Below are positions 7,121-15,432 of a DNA stretch of 36,367 nt, piece after piece (the stretch's first letter is position 1; each line of letters begins with the position of its first letter). Under the pieces are notes generated by a model. That model was not told where the DNA came from and did no database searches. It worked only from the letters and a program-made list of their open reading frames with translations. The translations under genes and the position numbers were made by a program. The stretch spans positions 1 to 36,367 of the forward strand of contig NZ_FPBO01000055.1 of the NCBI RefSeq assembly GCF_900116645.1, in the 5' to 3' direction. Origin of the DNA: Pseudoduganella namucuonensis. GTDB lineage: Bacteria; Pseudomonadota; Gammaproteobacteria; Burkholderiales; Burkholderiaceae_D.

Positions 7121-9682
7121 ATGTTTGATTTCGCAAGCGAAGAGATACGGCGTGGCCCCCGCCATGTACTGGAATGGCTGGGATTGAAGTCCGAAATCGA
7201 CACACCGCCAGACCAGTTCGCATCCTGGCTACCCTACGGCGCCTACATTCCCGACGTGGAACTGTTCGTCAACCGCAATGGCTGCCTCGGCTTCGTGCTG
7301 GAGGTGCTGCCGCAATGCGGCGCCGACGAGCGCATGGTCGAAGTGCTGATGAGCCTGTACGTGAACTGTCCGGTAGGGACCGGCATCCAATTTCACCTGT
7401 TCGCGGCCCCGCATGTGCGCCACATCCTGCGCGACTACGCCAACCTGCGCGTGGAGGACGCCGACCAGTACGAGCAAGGCAGCTTGTACGGCCGTCCCGC
7501 CCGCAACAGCAATCTATACCGGTCGCTGGCCCGGCAGCGCGTCGAGCACCTGCTGGCCGGCACGATGCGCTCGCTCACGCCGGCCCATCACTTCACGCTG
7601 CGGGATTTCCGGCTGCTGGTTTCCGTCTCGCTGCCGGGAAATGGTACGGATGAAAAGCGCCTGGGCACGCTGTGCGCGCTGCGCGACTCCTTTTCCGTGA
7701 CACTGGCGTCGGCATCGCTGCCAAATCGCCATTGCGATGCCGATGGCCTGATCAACTGGTGCGCACAGTTCACCAACCCCGACCGCATGGCGCGCACCGA
7801 CTTGCCCGCGCTGCACTACGACCCCGGGCGCGAGATTCGCGACCAGATCGTCGATTTCGACACGATACAAGACCAGCATCCTGAAGGACTGCAATTGTCC
7901 AAGCTCGCAGGTGGCGAGGTGTTGGAAGCGCGCTTTTTGTCGATCAAGTCCTTCCCCGAGCGCTTTCCGCTGTGGCAGATGGGTAGCCTGATTGGCGACC
8001 TGATGCAGCCGCCGCTGCAGTACAGCGCACCGTTCCTGCTGACCATGGGTGTACACGTCCTGGATCATGCGGAGACGCGCAGCGCCATCGCGACCAATCA
8101 CTTCCGGGCCAACCAGAACGCGGGCAGCAAGCTGGCCGAGATCATGCCGGACGTGGAACAGAAGCGCCAGGACTGGAAGGCGGCCGCCAATGCGGCGGAC
8201 GGGGGAGGGCGGCTGGTGTCGATGTACCACCAGCTGGCCATCTTCACGTCGCCCGACGGCGCGGCCCAGGCTTGCGAGACCGCGCGCGCGATCTGGCGGG
8301 CCCGCGGCTTCGAGCTCAATGCCGATGTATTCCAGCAGCGCCAGGCGCTGCTCGCCAGCCTGCCGATGACGCTCTCGCCGGCCTTCCACGGCGACTTGCG
8401 CAAGATGCGCAGGGTGACCAGGAAGACCACCGCCAACGCCATCCACCTGGCGCCGGTGATCGCCGAGTGGCGCGGCACCAGCACGCCGACGCTGGTGCTG
8501 GCCGGGCGGCGTGGACAGGTGACCACGCTGGACCTGTTCGACAACGATCTGGGCAATTTCAACGCCGCCGTGGTGGGGGCGCCGGGATCGGGAAAGTCGG
8601 TGTTCCTGAACGAACTGGCCTGGTCGTACCGCTCCATTGGCGCCAAGATCTGGATGATGGACCTGGGCCGTTCCTTCGAGAAGTTGTGCCGCAAGGCGGA
8701 CGGCGCCTATATCGAGTTCTCCGCGCGCAGCGACATCAATCTCAACCCGTTCACGGCCATCAACGATATTTGCGATGACATGGACATGCTCGTCCCCGCC
8801 ATCGCGAAGATGTGCTCCATGCAAAGTCGGCTGGAGGAGGTGCAGTACAAGGCGATCTCGGCCGTACTGCTCCAGCAGTGGCAGAAATACGGCCGCGATA
8901 TGACGATGACGGCCATGCGTGACACCTTCAAGACCGGATCGATACCCGATCTGGAGATCAAGGATGACCAGCGCATCCGGGATCTTGCCGTCATGCTCAA
9001 TCCCTATTCGAAGGGCGGGCAGCACGCGCGCTTCTTCGACGGCAGAAACAATGTGGACTTCAGCAACGACTTCATCGTGATCGAAAACGAGGAACTGAAG
9101 CGGCGCCCCGAGCTGCACGCGGTGGTCAACATCCTGCTGATGTACCAGATCACTGCCGAGATGTACCTGACGCGCAACCGGAAAAAGTTGCTCATCATGG
9201 ATGAACTGAAGCAGCAGCTGGGGGAGATCGGCAGCGACGATCCGCTGAAAGCGGCGGTGGTGGAAGAGGCGGCGCGCCGGGCCCGCAAATATGGCGGTTC
9301 GCTCGTCACCGCCACCCAGAGCGCGGACGACTATTACGGCTCGGCCCAGATGGAGGCGGCTTTCAATTGCTCGGACTGGGTGTTCCTGCTGCGTCAGAAG
9401 CCCGAATCCATTGAGCTGCTGGACCGCAAGGGGCGGCTCTTGATGGACGCTGCCAAAAAGCGGCTGCTCAATTCCCTGCGTACCGAGGCCGGCTGCTACG
9501 CCGAGATGTATGTTTCGTCGCCGGTGGGCGAGGGCGTGGCGCGCCTGGTGCTCGATCCGGCCACGCACCTGCTGTTCTCGAACAAGCTGGAGGACAACAA
9601 GCCGATCGACGCGCTGCGCGCCCAGGGCTACAGCATCGACGAGGCGATCGCGCGCGTGCTGGCGCAGCGGGGGCATGCATGA
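7121..9682 (+). CDS. traC: TraC family ATPase (VirB4-like)
   Basis: The 853-residue cytoplasmic ATPase powers pilus assembly and secretion. Walker A is GAPGSGKS (486-493). The Walker B region is LLIMDELKQQL, with Asp694 and Glu695. The later motif TATQSADDYYGS belongs to the same ATPase core. The N-terminal half is the TraC/VirB4-type domain that contacts the membrane complex. The length matches the F-type family. The start has GGGAGAG upstream, and the stop overlaps the next gene in ATGA. Confidence 0.95.
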   Translation: MFDFASEEIRRGPRHVLEWLGLKSEIDTPPDQFASWLPYGAYIPDVELFVNRNGCLGFVLEVLPQCGADERMVEVLMSLYVNCPVGTGIQFHLFAAPHVRHILRDYANLRVEDADQYEQGSLYGRPARNSNLYRSLARQRVEHLLAGTMRSLTPAHHFTLRDFRLLVSVSLPGNGTDEKRLGTLCALRDSFSVTLASASLPNRHCDADGLINWCAQFTNPDRMARTDLPALHYDPGREIRDQIVDFDTIQDQHPEGLQLSKLAGGEVLEARFLSIKSFPERFPLWQMGSLIGDLMQPPLQYSAPFLLTMGVHVLDHAETRSAIATNHFRANQNAGSKLAEIMPDVEQKRQDWKAAANAADGGGRLVSMYHQLAIFTSPDGAAQACETARAIWRARGFELNADVFQQRQALLASLPMTLSPAFHGDLRKMRRVTRKTTANAIHLAPVIAEWRGTSTPTLVLAGRRGQVTTLDLFDNDLGNFNAAVVGAPGSGKSVFLNELAWSYRSIGAKIWMMDLGRSFEKLCRKADGAYIEFSARSDINLNPFTAINDICDDMDMLVPAIAKMCSMQSRLEEVQYKAISAVLLQQWQKYGRDMTMTAMRDTFKTGSIPDLEIKDDQRIRDLAVMLNPYSKGGQHARFFDGRNNVDFSNDFIVIENEELKRRPELHAVVNILLMYQITAEMYLTRNRKKLLIMDELKQQLGEIGSDDPLKAAVVEEAARRARKYGGSLVTATQSADDYYGSAQMEAAFNCSDWVFLLRQKPESIELLDRKGRLLMDAAKKRLLNSLRTEAGCYAEMYVSSPVGEGVARLVLDPATHLLFSNKLEDNKPIDALRAQGYSIDEAIARVLAQRGHA

Positions 9683-10032
9683 AACCCGCTCTTGCAGGAT
9701 TCCTGGCCGCGCTCGCGGTGAACGCCGCCACGCTGGCCGGGTACCACCACTGGCTCGTCCAGCCCATCCCCATAGTGGGCGTGGTCGATGCGTCCCGGGT
9801 GTACCGCGAGGAGCAGGAGCGTCACCTGCTGGCGGTTTCCGCCAGCCCGGACGACACCGCTCGGGACAAGGCGATCGCGGCGGCCAAGCGGTTCGCCCAT
9901 GCTTTCCCCGCCAATCTGGCGGGACTGGAGCATGACTGTGGTTGCCTGGTGGTGGACAGCTCGGCCATCGCGGCGGCGCCGCCTTCCGTGCCCGATTTGA
10001 CGGCGCAACTGCGGCAACGGGTGCGGCCATGA
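9679..10032 (+). CDS. trbI: TrbI-like inner-membrane protein of F-type systems
   Basis: The 117-residue protein has one N-terminal membrane helix (about 5-23) and a short periplasmic part that begins VVDASRVYREEQ. Size, topology and place right after traC match the F-type TrbI family, which influences pilus outgrowth and retraction. The sequence itself is weakly conserved, so position carries much of the weight. Both ends overlap their neighbours in ATGA. Confidence 0.7.
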   Translation: MKPALAGFLAALAVNAATLAGYHHWLVQPIPIVGVVDASRVYREEQERHLLAVSASPDDTARDKAIAAAKRFAHAFPANLAGLEHDCGCLVVDSSAIAAAPPSVPDLTAQLRQRVRP

Positions 10033-10559
10033 GGCGCCTGCTTCATTTGTTGCGGGCAATCAGAGCGGACTGGCCTTGCTACCTCATGCTGGCGGCGGTA
10101 TGGCTGCTGGCGAGCATCCGCGTGCTGTTTGACCCCACGCCGCGCCTGCCGCTGCTGTTCAACTTCACGCCCAGCCTGCCCTACCTGGTGGCGGCGGTGC
10201 ACTACGGTGCGCGCGGCGTATCGCGCGGCGACTACGTGATTTTCTCGTTCCAGGGCGAGGGCGTCCGCCACTTCCCCGGCCTGCGCGGCCAGCCCTTCTT
10301 CAAGCGGGTGGCGGGCGTGGCAGGCGACCGGGTCCATGTGCTGGGGCGCCGCGTGTTCGTCAACGGCGCGCACGCCGGCCTTGCCAAGCCCTTCGCTTCC
10401 GTCTCGCACCTGGCGCTCGAACCCATCGCCGGCACGGTGATCCCGGCGGGCTATTTTTACATGCAGGGTACCGGCGACGACAGCTTCGACTCGCGCTACC
10501 GGCTGTGCGGCTTGGTGCCGGAACGCGATGTGCTGGCCGTGGTGCGGCCCTTGTTCTGA
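10029..10559 (+). CDS. S26 signal-peptidase-like conjugative protease (TraF/TrhF type)
   Basis: The 176-residue protein has a membrane anchor (about 16-32). The serine protease core follows: Ser49 in NFTPSLP, Lys92 in FFKRVAGVAGDRV, and the C-terminal box GYFYMQGTGDDSFDSRY. This is the S26 family that includes RP4 TraF and IncH TrhF, enzymes that mature, and in RP4 cyclise, the pilin. The classic F plasmid lacks it, so the pilus here probably matures as in IncH-type systems. The likely substrate is the pilin at 2367. The symbol is left blank to avoid confusion with the thioredoxin-like TraF at 14587. Confidence 0.88.
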   Translation: MRRLLHLLRAIRADWPCYLMLAAVWLLASIRVLFDPTPRLPLLFNFTPSLPYLVAAVHYGARGVSRGDYVIFSFQGEGVRHFPGLRGQPFFKRVAGVAGDRVHVLGRRVFVNGAHAGLAKPFASVSHLALEPIAGTVIPAGYFYMQGTGDDSFDSRYRLCGLVPERDVLAVVRPLF

Positions 10560-10569
10560 GGAGCGCGTC

Positions 10570-11223
10570 ATGTCCAAGCTGCAAACACGATGGCCGCTGG
10601 TGGCGGTGCTGATGGCGGCGCCGGCCGCGCACGCCGAGTCGCTGGGCGTGATCGGGCCGGTCTACCGCATCGCCGAGGAAGATTTGCTGGCCATGATCGA
10701 ACGCCGCCTGCGCCAAAAGGAAGCCAGCGGCGAACTGGCCCGCCTGCGCGCGCAAGCGGTGGAGCGCGGGCGCGCAGCGGTACTCAGCCCCGCGCCACTG
10801 GCGCTGCCGGTCGCGCAGGCGGCGCGTACTTACCATTACGATCCGACCTATGTGCTGGACAAGAACATCGTCGATGCTTCAGGCCGGCTGTTGTTCCCGG
10901 CCGGCACCCGCGCCAATCCGCTCGACATCGTGCCGATGCCGCGCCGCCTGCTGTTCTTCGACGGCCGCGACGCGCGCCAGGTGGCGCTGGCATCGAAGCT
11001 CATCGGCACCTACGCCGGAACGGTGAAGCCGGTCCTGACCGGCGGCTCGTATCTCGACCTGATGCGGCGCTGGCGTATCCCGGTGTATTTCGACCAGCGC
11101 GGCCTGCTGGTGCGGCGCCTGGCGATCGCCCGCGTGCCGGCGCTGGTGTCGCAGGACGGTAAGCGATTGCGCATCGATGAGATGGTGCCGCCTAATGCGG
11201 CGGTGGACGAGGTGGCGCGATGA
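10570..11223 (+). CDS. traW: TraW family periplasmic pilus-assembly protein
   Basis: The 217-residue protein has a signal peptide (about 1-22, ending in AHA). The typical TraW opening follows: LGVIGPVYRIAEEDLL and a Lys/Glu-rich helix. Further on are YVLDKNIVDASGRLLFPAGT and LLFFDGRD, both characteristic of the family. TraW is needed for pilus assembly together with TraU and TrbC. ATG 10570 has GAGGAG upstream. The stop overlaps the traU start in ATGA. Confidence 0.92.
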   Translation: MSKLQTRWPLVAVLMAAPAAHAESLGVIGPVYRIAEEDLLAMIERRLRQKEASGELARLRAQAVERGRAAVLSPAPLALPVAQAARTYHYDPTYVLDKNIVDASGRLLFPAGTRANPLDIVPMPRRLLFFDGRDARQVALASKLIGTYAGTVKPVLTGGSYLDLMRRWRIPVYFDQRGLLVRRLAIARVPALVSQDGKRLRIDEMVPPNAAVDEVAR

Positions 11224-12275
11224 AGACATGGTCCCATCTCCTCGTCAGCATGCGCGCGGGCGCGAAACGGTGTGGCCGCGCCGCCCGCACGGCGGTGGCG
11301 ACCGCATTGCTGGCATGCCTATGCCCGGCGTCGATGGCGGCGAGCACTTGCACCGGGCGCTTTCCCAATCCCGTCACGGACATCTGCTGGAGCTGTCTGA
11401 TGCCGATTTCCCTTGGCGGGGGCACGCTGGGCGACATCGGCGGCCAGGAGGATATCCCCAATCCCGCCATGCCCGTGTGCTCCTGCGGCGTGAATCCCAC
11501 GGTCGGCATCTCGATCGGCTTCTGGGAGCCGGTGCGCCATGTGGAAGTTGTGCGGCGTCCGTTCTGCCTGGTGTCGCTGGGCGGCGTGGACCTGAATCCC
11601 GGCATCGCCGCGCCGCATGCCGGGCGCTCGACGGATGCAGGCGGCGACCAGAACAGTTTTTATCAGGCGCATTTCTACGCCAACCCGGTGCTGTTCTGGC
11701 TGCAGGTGGTGGCAGACTTCCCCTGCCTGGAGCCGGGAACGTTCGATCTGGCCTACCTCACCGAAGTCGATCCGCTGTGGAACGACGACGAACTGACCTT
11801 GATCCTCAATCCGGAGGCGGTGCTGTTCGCCAACCCCGTCGCGCAGGCCGCATGCGCCGCCGACTGTGTGGCGGCCACCGCCGGCTTCGGGCGCCCGGAA
11901 CTGTTCTGGTGTGCCGGCTGCCAGGGGGCGATCCATCCGCTGGATGGCCATGTGCCATACCACCTGGGCGGGGTACGCACCGCCGAGTTGCTGGCGCAGC
12001 GGCTGACGGCCAAGCTGCACCGCGAATTGCTGGCCTGGGGGCGGCATGGCACCGCCGGGCTGTGCGGGCCGTACTACCTGCCAGTGATGGACAAGCGCGC
12101 CTACAAAAGCCAGCTGACCTACCCGGTTCCCGCCACCGTCAAGGAGGCGGGCAAATGCTGCCAGCCGTTCGGGCGCAGCACCGTGCTGTGGGGCGGGGGC
12201 AAGGAGTACCCGGTGCAAGGGGAGGACTTCGCGTTCATGCTGTTCAGGAAGGGGAACTGCTGTGTCGGCTATTGA
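11220..12275 (+). CDS. traU: TraU family mating-pair protein
   Basis: The 351-residue periplasmic protein has a signal peptide ending near SMAAS. TraU signatures include FPNPVTDICWSCLMPISLGG, a Cys-rich second half (repeated C-x-x-C and CC pairs) and the near-terminal YPVQGEDFAF. TraU acts mainly in DNA transfer and stable mating rather than pilus formation. Its many cysteines explain the dsbC-like gene in the operon. trbC begins 14 bases before its stop. Confidence 0.95.
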   Translation: MKTWSHLLVSMRAGAKRCGRAARTAVATALLACLCPASMAASTCTGRFPNPVTDICWSCLMPISLGGGTLGDIGGQEDIPNPAMPVCSCGVNPTVGISIGFWEPVRHVEVVRRPFCLVSLGGVDLNPGIAAPHAGRSTDAGGDQNSFYQAHFYANPVLFWLQVVADFPCLEPGTFDLAYLTEVDPLWNDDELTLILNPEAVLFANPVAQAACAADCVAATAGFGRPELFWCAGCQGAIHPLDGHVPYHLGGVRTAELLAQRLTAKLHRELLAWGRHGTAGLCGPYYLPVMDKRAYKSQLTYPVPATVKEAGKCCQPFGRSTVLWGGGKEYPVQGEDFAFMLFRKGNCCVGY

Positions 12276-12882
12276 TTGCAAATTGCATAAGCATGCCCGG
12301 CGGCTGGTGCTGGCCCTGGCGTGCGCCGTGGTGGCGCCGGCATGGTCCGGCGAGTTTCCGCCACCGCACCGCATCGACCGGCTGCTGCGGCCGCAGGCTG
12401 GCGGCGCAATCGACTTGGGCGAGGTGGCGCGCGGCTATGAGGCCGTCGGCGTAGGAGCCATGCCACATGCGGGCGCGCCGCGGCTGCTGGTGTTCGTCAG
12501 CCTGGCCATGCCCGATGGTTCGCTGCGCAGGCTGGCCGCCGATGCCCCGCGCGCGGGCGCGGTGCTGGTGCTGCGCGGGCTGCACGAGGGCTCGATGGTC
12601 AGGACGGCGGCGCGCATCCGGCAGCTCGGCGGCGGGAATGCGGCCATCCAGGTCGATCCCAAGGCGTTTGCCCGCTTCGGAATCGAGCAAGTGCCGACCA
12701 TTGTGCTGGCGCGCGGAGCCGCCGCCACCAGCGCGTGCCAGGAGCGCGGTTGTGCAGCACCTGGGGATTTTGTATCGGTGGCCGGGGATGTGACGCTGGA
12801 CTATGCGTTGGAGCATATCGCGCGTGGAACGCCGCGCTTCGCGGCCGAGGCGCGCCGGTTGCGTGGCAGGGGGGCGCCATGA
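12262..12882 (+). CDS. trbC: F-type TrbC pilus-assembly protein
   Basis: The 206-residue protein reads from a GTG start, with a G-rich ribosome binding sequence inside the end of traU. After a signal peptide (to about 28), the TrbC domain has a thioredoxin-like fold pattern: LLVFVSLAMPDGSLRRL, then VLVLRGLHEGSM, then the cis-Pro-like turn GIEQVPTIVL. In F, TrbC is periplasmic and works with TraW; in some elements the two are fused. Its stop overlaps traN in ATGA. Confidence 0.88.
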   Translation: MSAIDCKLHKHARRLVLALACAVVAPAWSGEFPPPHRIDRLLRPQAGGAIDLGEVARGYEAVGVGAMPHAGAPRLLVFVSLAMPDGSLRRLAADAPRAGAVLVLRGLHEGSMVRTAARIRQLGGGNAAIQVDPKAFARFGIEQVPTIVLARGAAATSACQERGCAAPGDFVSVAGDVTLDYALEHIARGTPRFAAEARRLRGRGAP

Positions 12883-14195
12883 CCACGCACCGCCTCACCG
12901 CCTGGATCACCCTCTGTGCGCTCCTGACGGGCCAGGCGCGTTTCGCGCTGGCGCAGTCCGACGACATGGCCGCCGCGCGCGCCGCGAACGTGATCGCGCG
13001 CGGCACCATCAACGCGGGCGCCGCCGCAAGCGTGGTGCCGGGCTACACCACGAGCGTGCCGCAGAGCTCCCTGTATGGCCAGACCAACCTGGCCACCCAG
13101 GCGCAGGTCCAACTGGCGCTGTGCGGCCTGCATCCCGATCCGGCGGCGTGCGAGGCGGGACGGCATGCCGTGATGTCGGCCGCGACGCCGCGCCCGCCCG
13201 TGCCGGGCAGCGATCCGCAGGTCGCGGGCGCGGCGGCCGTGACGCGCAATCCGCTGGCGGTCGAAGGCCAGTTGGGCGCGATGTATGCCGGCTGTCCGGG
13301 TCCGGGGCCGTGCGCGGCCGGCACCTTCTGCCTGGGCGCGCAGTGCTTTGATACCGCGCAGGTCAAGGATGCCGATTTTGCCAAGGCCATGACTTATCTG
13401 GAGGCGGCGCGCGAAGCGGGCGTTTACATGGATCCCGCCACCATGCAGGTCTTCGTGGGCGAGGACAACCGCTGCCGCGAGCGCCTGCTGGCCAACTGCT
13501 GCAAAACCAACGGCGCCGGGGCGGGCCACAGCAACGGCTCGCTGTTCGGCACCGGTTCCCGCTTGGTGTTCGATGTACTGATGAATTCCAACAATCGCAG
13601 CTTCATCGCCTCCGGCATCAAGGCCGCGCTGACCAGCTATGGTTTCAGCGGCACGTTCTCGGCCTACGGCGTGACGGTGGCGGTGAACGGCGTCGCGCTG
13701 CCGGCCGGTTCCGTCACCATCGCAGCGGGGGAAAGCATTGTGGTGGCGTTCACGCCCTGGACCCTGGTGATCATGGTGATCTTCATGATCGTGATGTCCA
13801 TGCTGTCCTGCGAGGCGGAGGAAGAGCAACTGGCGATGAAGGAGGGGGCGCGCCTGTGCCGCAGCGTGGGCACCTGGTGCTCGAAATGCATCAATGTGCT
13901 GGGCAAGTGCGTGTCCTGCATCGAGCGCACCACGTCCAAGTGTTGCTTCAACTCGGTGCTGGCCCGGCTCGTCAATGAACAGGGACGGGCGCAGCTGGGA
14001 ATGGGATGGGGCAGCGCCCAAAGCCCGGCCTGCGGCGGTTTCTCGGTGGCGCAGTTGCAGGCACTCGATTTGTCCAGGTTCGACCTGTCCGAATTCTACG
14101 CATCGATCGTCCCGGCGGCACCCAACGTGGAAGCGCTGAAAGGCGCGGCGGAGGCCAAGGCGGCGCATTGTTATGCGGGGAGTGGGAAATGTTGA
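12879..14195 (+). CDS. traN: TraN family mating-pair stabilisation protein
   Basis: The 438-residue outer-membrane protein has a signal peptide (to about 25). A long Cys-rich region follows, with CPGPGPCAAGTFCLGAQCF in the middle and CCKTNGAG later. A hydrophobic stretch then occurs at about 285-310, and a cluster of Cys pairs (C-S-K-C, C-V-S-C, C-C) near the end. TraN contacts recipient outer-membrane receptors and so shapes host range. It is shorter than F TraN (about 600), but the Cys architecture and order fit. ATG 12879 overlaps the trbC stop. Confidence 0.9.
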   Translation: MTTHRLTAWITLCALLTGQARFALAQSDDMAAARAANVIARGTINAGAAASVVPGYTTSVPQSSLYGQTNLATQAQVQLALCGLHPDPAACEAGRHAVMSAATPRPPVPGSDPQVAGAAAVTRNPLAVEGQLGAMYAGCPGPGPCAAGTFCLGAQCFDTAQVKDADFAKAMTYLEAAREAGVYMDPATMQVFVGEDNRCRERLLANCCKTNGAGAGHSNGSLFGTGSRLVFDVLMNSNNRSFIASGIKAALTSYGFSGTFSAYGVTVAVNGVALPAGSVTIAAGESIVVAFTPWTLVIMVIFMIVMSMLSCEAEEEQLAMKEGARLCRSVGTWCSKCINVLGKCVSCIERTTSKCCFNSVLARLVNEQGRAQLGMGWGSAQSPACGGFSVAQLQALDLSRFDLSEFYASIVPAAPNVEALKGAAEAKAAHCYAGSGKC

Positions 14196-14590
14196 AAATT
14201 GGCCACCTGGGAATCGGGTTCGCGCTCTTGACACAACTGGCGGCACCGGCCGGCGCGGCGGACGGGCCGCGCACGCCCGTGGACCAGTTCGCGCCGCTGT
14301 TGCGCGCTGCGCTGGACGCGCCCGATGGCACGGCGCGCGGCGTCCTCACAGGCCGCCTCGCCGCGGCCACCAGCAGCCGGTACCGGACCAGGGCGCCCAT
14401 CAATATCGACGTCTCGACGGTCGTACGCTACCGGCAGGAGGGGTGCGCGCGGCTGCGGGTCGATGTGTCGCAGCAAGACGTCAAGCTGAATCCCACGGCG
14501 GCGCCGGGTCCGCAGCACATGCGCTTCGAGCTGAACTACTGTCGCGATGGGCTGCCGCCGCGCAGCCTGGCGACGGGAGCGCCGCGATGA
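14189..14590 (+). CDS. Hypothetical periplasmic protein between traN and traF
   Basis: The 133-residue protein has a clear signal peptide (to about 24, ending in AGA-A). The mature part has two cysteines, one in the C-terminal pattern FELNYCRDGLPP. I do not recognise the family. It overlaps traN by 7 bases and traF in ATGA, so it is certainly translated with the operon. It probably belongs to the periplasmic part of the mating apparatus; no specific role can be read from the sequence. Confidence 0.75.
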   Translation: MLKIGHLGIGFALLTQLAAPAGAADGPRTPVDQFAPLLRAALDAPDGTARGVLTGRLAAATSSRYRTRAPINIDVSTVVRYRQEGCARLRVDVSQQDVKLNPTAAPGPQHMRFELNYCRDGLPPRSLATGAPR

Positions 14591-15426
14591 AACTGCCAGC
14601 CATTGCATGCTTGCCCCTGGTGTTGGCGGCGTCCATGTGCGCCGCGTCGCCACCGGCCGGCGACGGCGCCCTCCTGGACGAGTCGATGGCGCCATCCGAC
14701 CCGCGCGCCGGCTGGCATTTCCATCTCGATCCACCGCGGGCGCAACGGGCCAGGATGGCACCACGGCCTCCGCAGGCGGCGGGCGACGCGCACGATGCCC
14801 TGGCCAGGTTCCGCCAGTTGCAAAAAGAGGTCGAGGAACGCCGCGCGCTGGCCGTGATCGCCCCGACCGAGGCCAATGTGCGCCGCTACATGGAGCTGGA
14901 AGCGAAGGTGGTGGGCAACGCCTCGCTCTTCGCCGACGTTGCCCAGCGCATCGCCTGGGCGCATCCGGAGCTGGACCCGGCCACGCAGGGCCGGCCGGTG
15001 AACGCCACCGCGCTGGAGGTGTTCGAGCAGGCACGCCTGCGCGAGCGGGCCGGTGTCCTGTCTCAGGTGGCGAAGGAACACGTGCTGATGTTCTTCTTCC
15101 GCGGTGACTGCGGCTACTGCCATGCGATGGCGCCGGTGCTGGACGCCTTCCGCAGGCGGCACGGCATCCGGCTGGTGCCGATCAGCATGGATGGCGGCAC
15201 GCTCGCGGCGTTCCCGGAGGCGCGTAGCGACAACGGCGCGGTCCGGGCCTTGAAGGTGCAGCAGGTGCCGGCGCTGTTCCTGGCGCAGCCATACACGGGG
15301 CGGATCGTGCCGGTGGGCTTCGGCGTGCTGTCCGAAGCCCAGCTTTCCGAGCGGATCGTGACACTTTTCGAGGGGCGCGACGGGCAAAATGCTCCGCGAC
15401 CGGTGTTTTGGACCGCACAACATTAG
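14587..15426 (+). CDS. traF: TraF family thioredoxin-like pilus-assembly protein
   Basis: The 279-residue periplasmic protein has a signal peptide (to about 20). A helical region (about 70-160) leads into a thioredoxin fold with the redox site CGYC (175-178), inside FFFRGDCGYCHAMAPVL, and the cis-Pro turn QVPALFL. TraF of the F plasmid has the fold without the active Cys pair. This one keeps it, so it can be an active oxidoreductase alongside the DsbC-like protein. It precedes traH by 6 bases. Confidence 0.92.
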   Translation: MKLPAIACLPLVLAASMCAASPPAGDGALLDESMAPSDPRAGWHFHLDPPRAQRARMAPRPPQAAGDAHDALARFRQLQKEVEERRALAVIAPTEANVRRYMELEAKVVGNASLFADVAQRIAWAHPELDPATQGRPVNATALEVFEQARLRERAGVLSQVAKEHVLMFFFRGDCGYCHAMAPVLDAFRRRHGIRLVPISMDGGTLAAFPEARSDNGAVRALKVQQVPALFLAQPYTGRIVPVGFGVLSEAQLSERIVTLFEGRDGQNAPRPVFWTAQH

Positions 15427-15432
15427 GAGGTC

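Noticed and set aside
7514..10030. 838-codon open frame on the minus strand opposite traC
   Set aside because: It lies wholly opposite traC, trbI and their clear motifs. Long antisense frames are expected at this GC content, and its product is Arg/His-rich with no domain.
12801..14246. 481-codon minus-strand frame opposite traN
   Set aside because: traN has a signal peptide and the Cys pattern of its family. The antisense product is low-complexity Arg/Ala/Gly.
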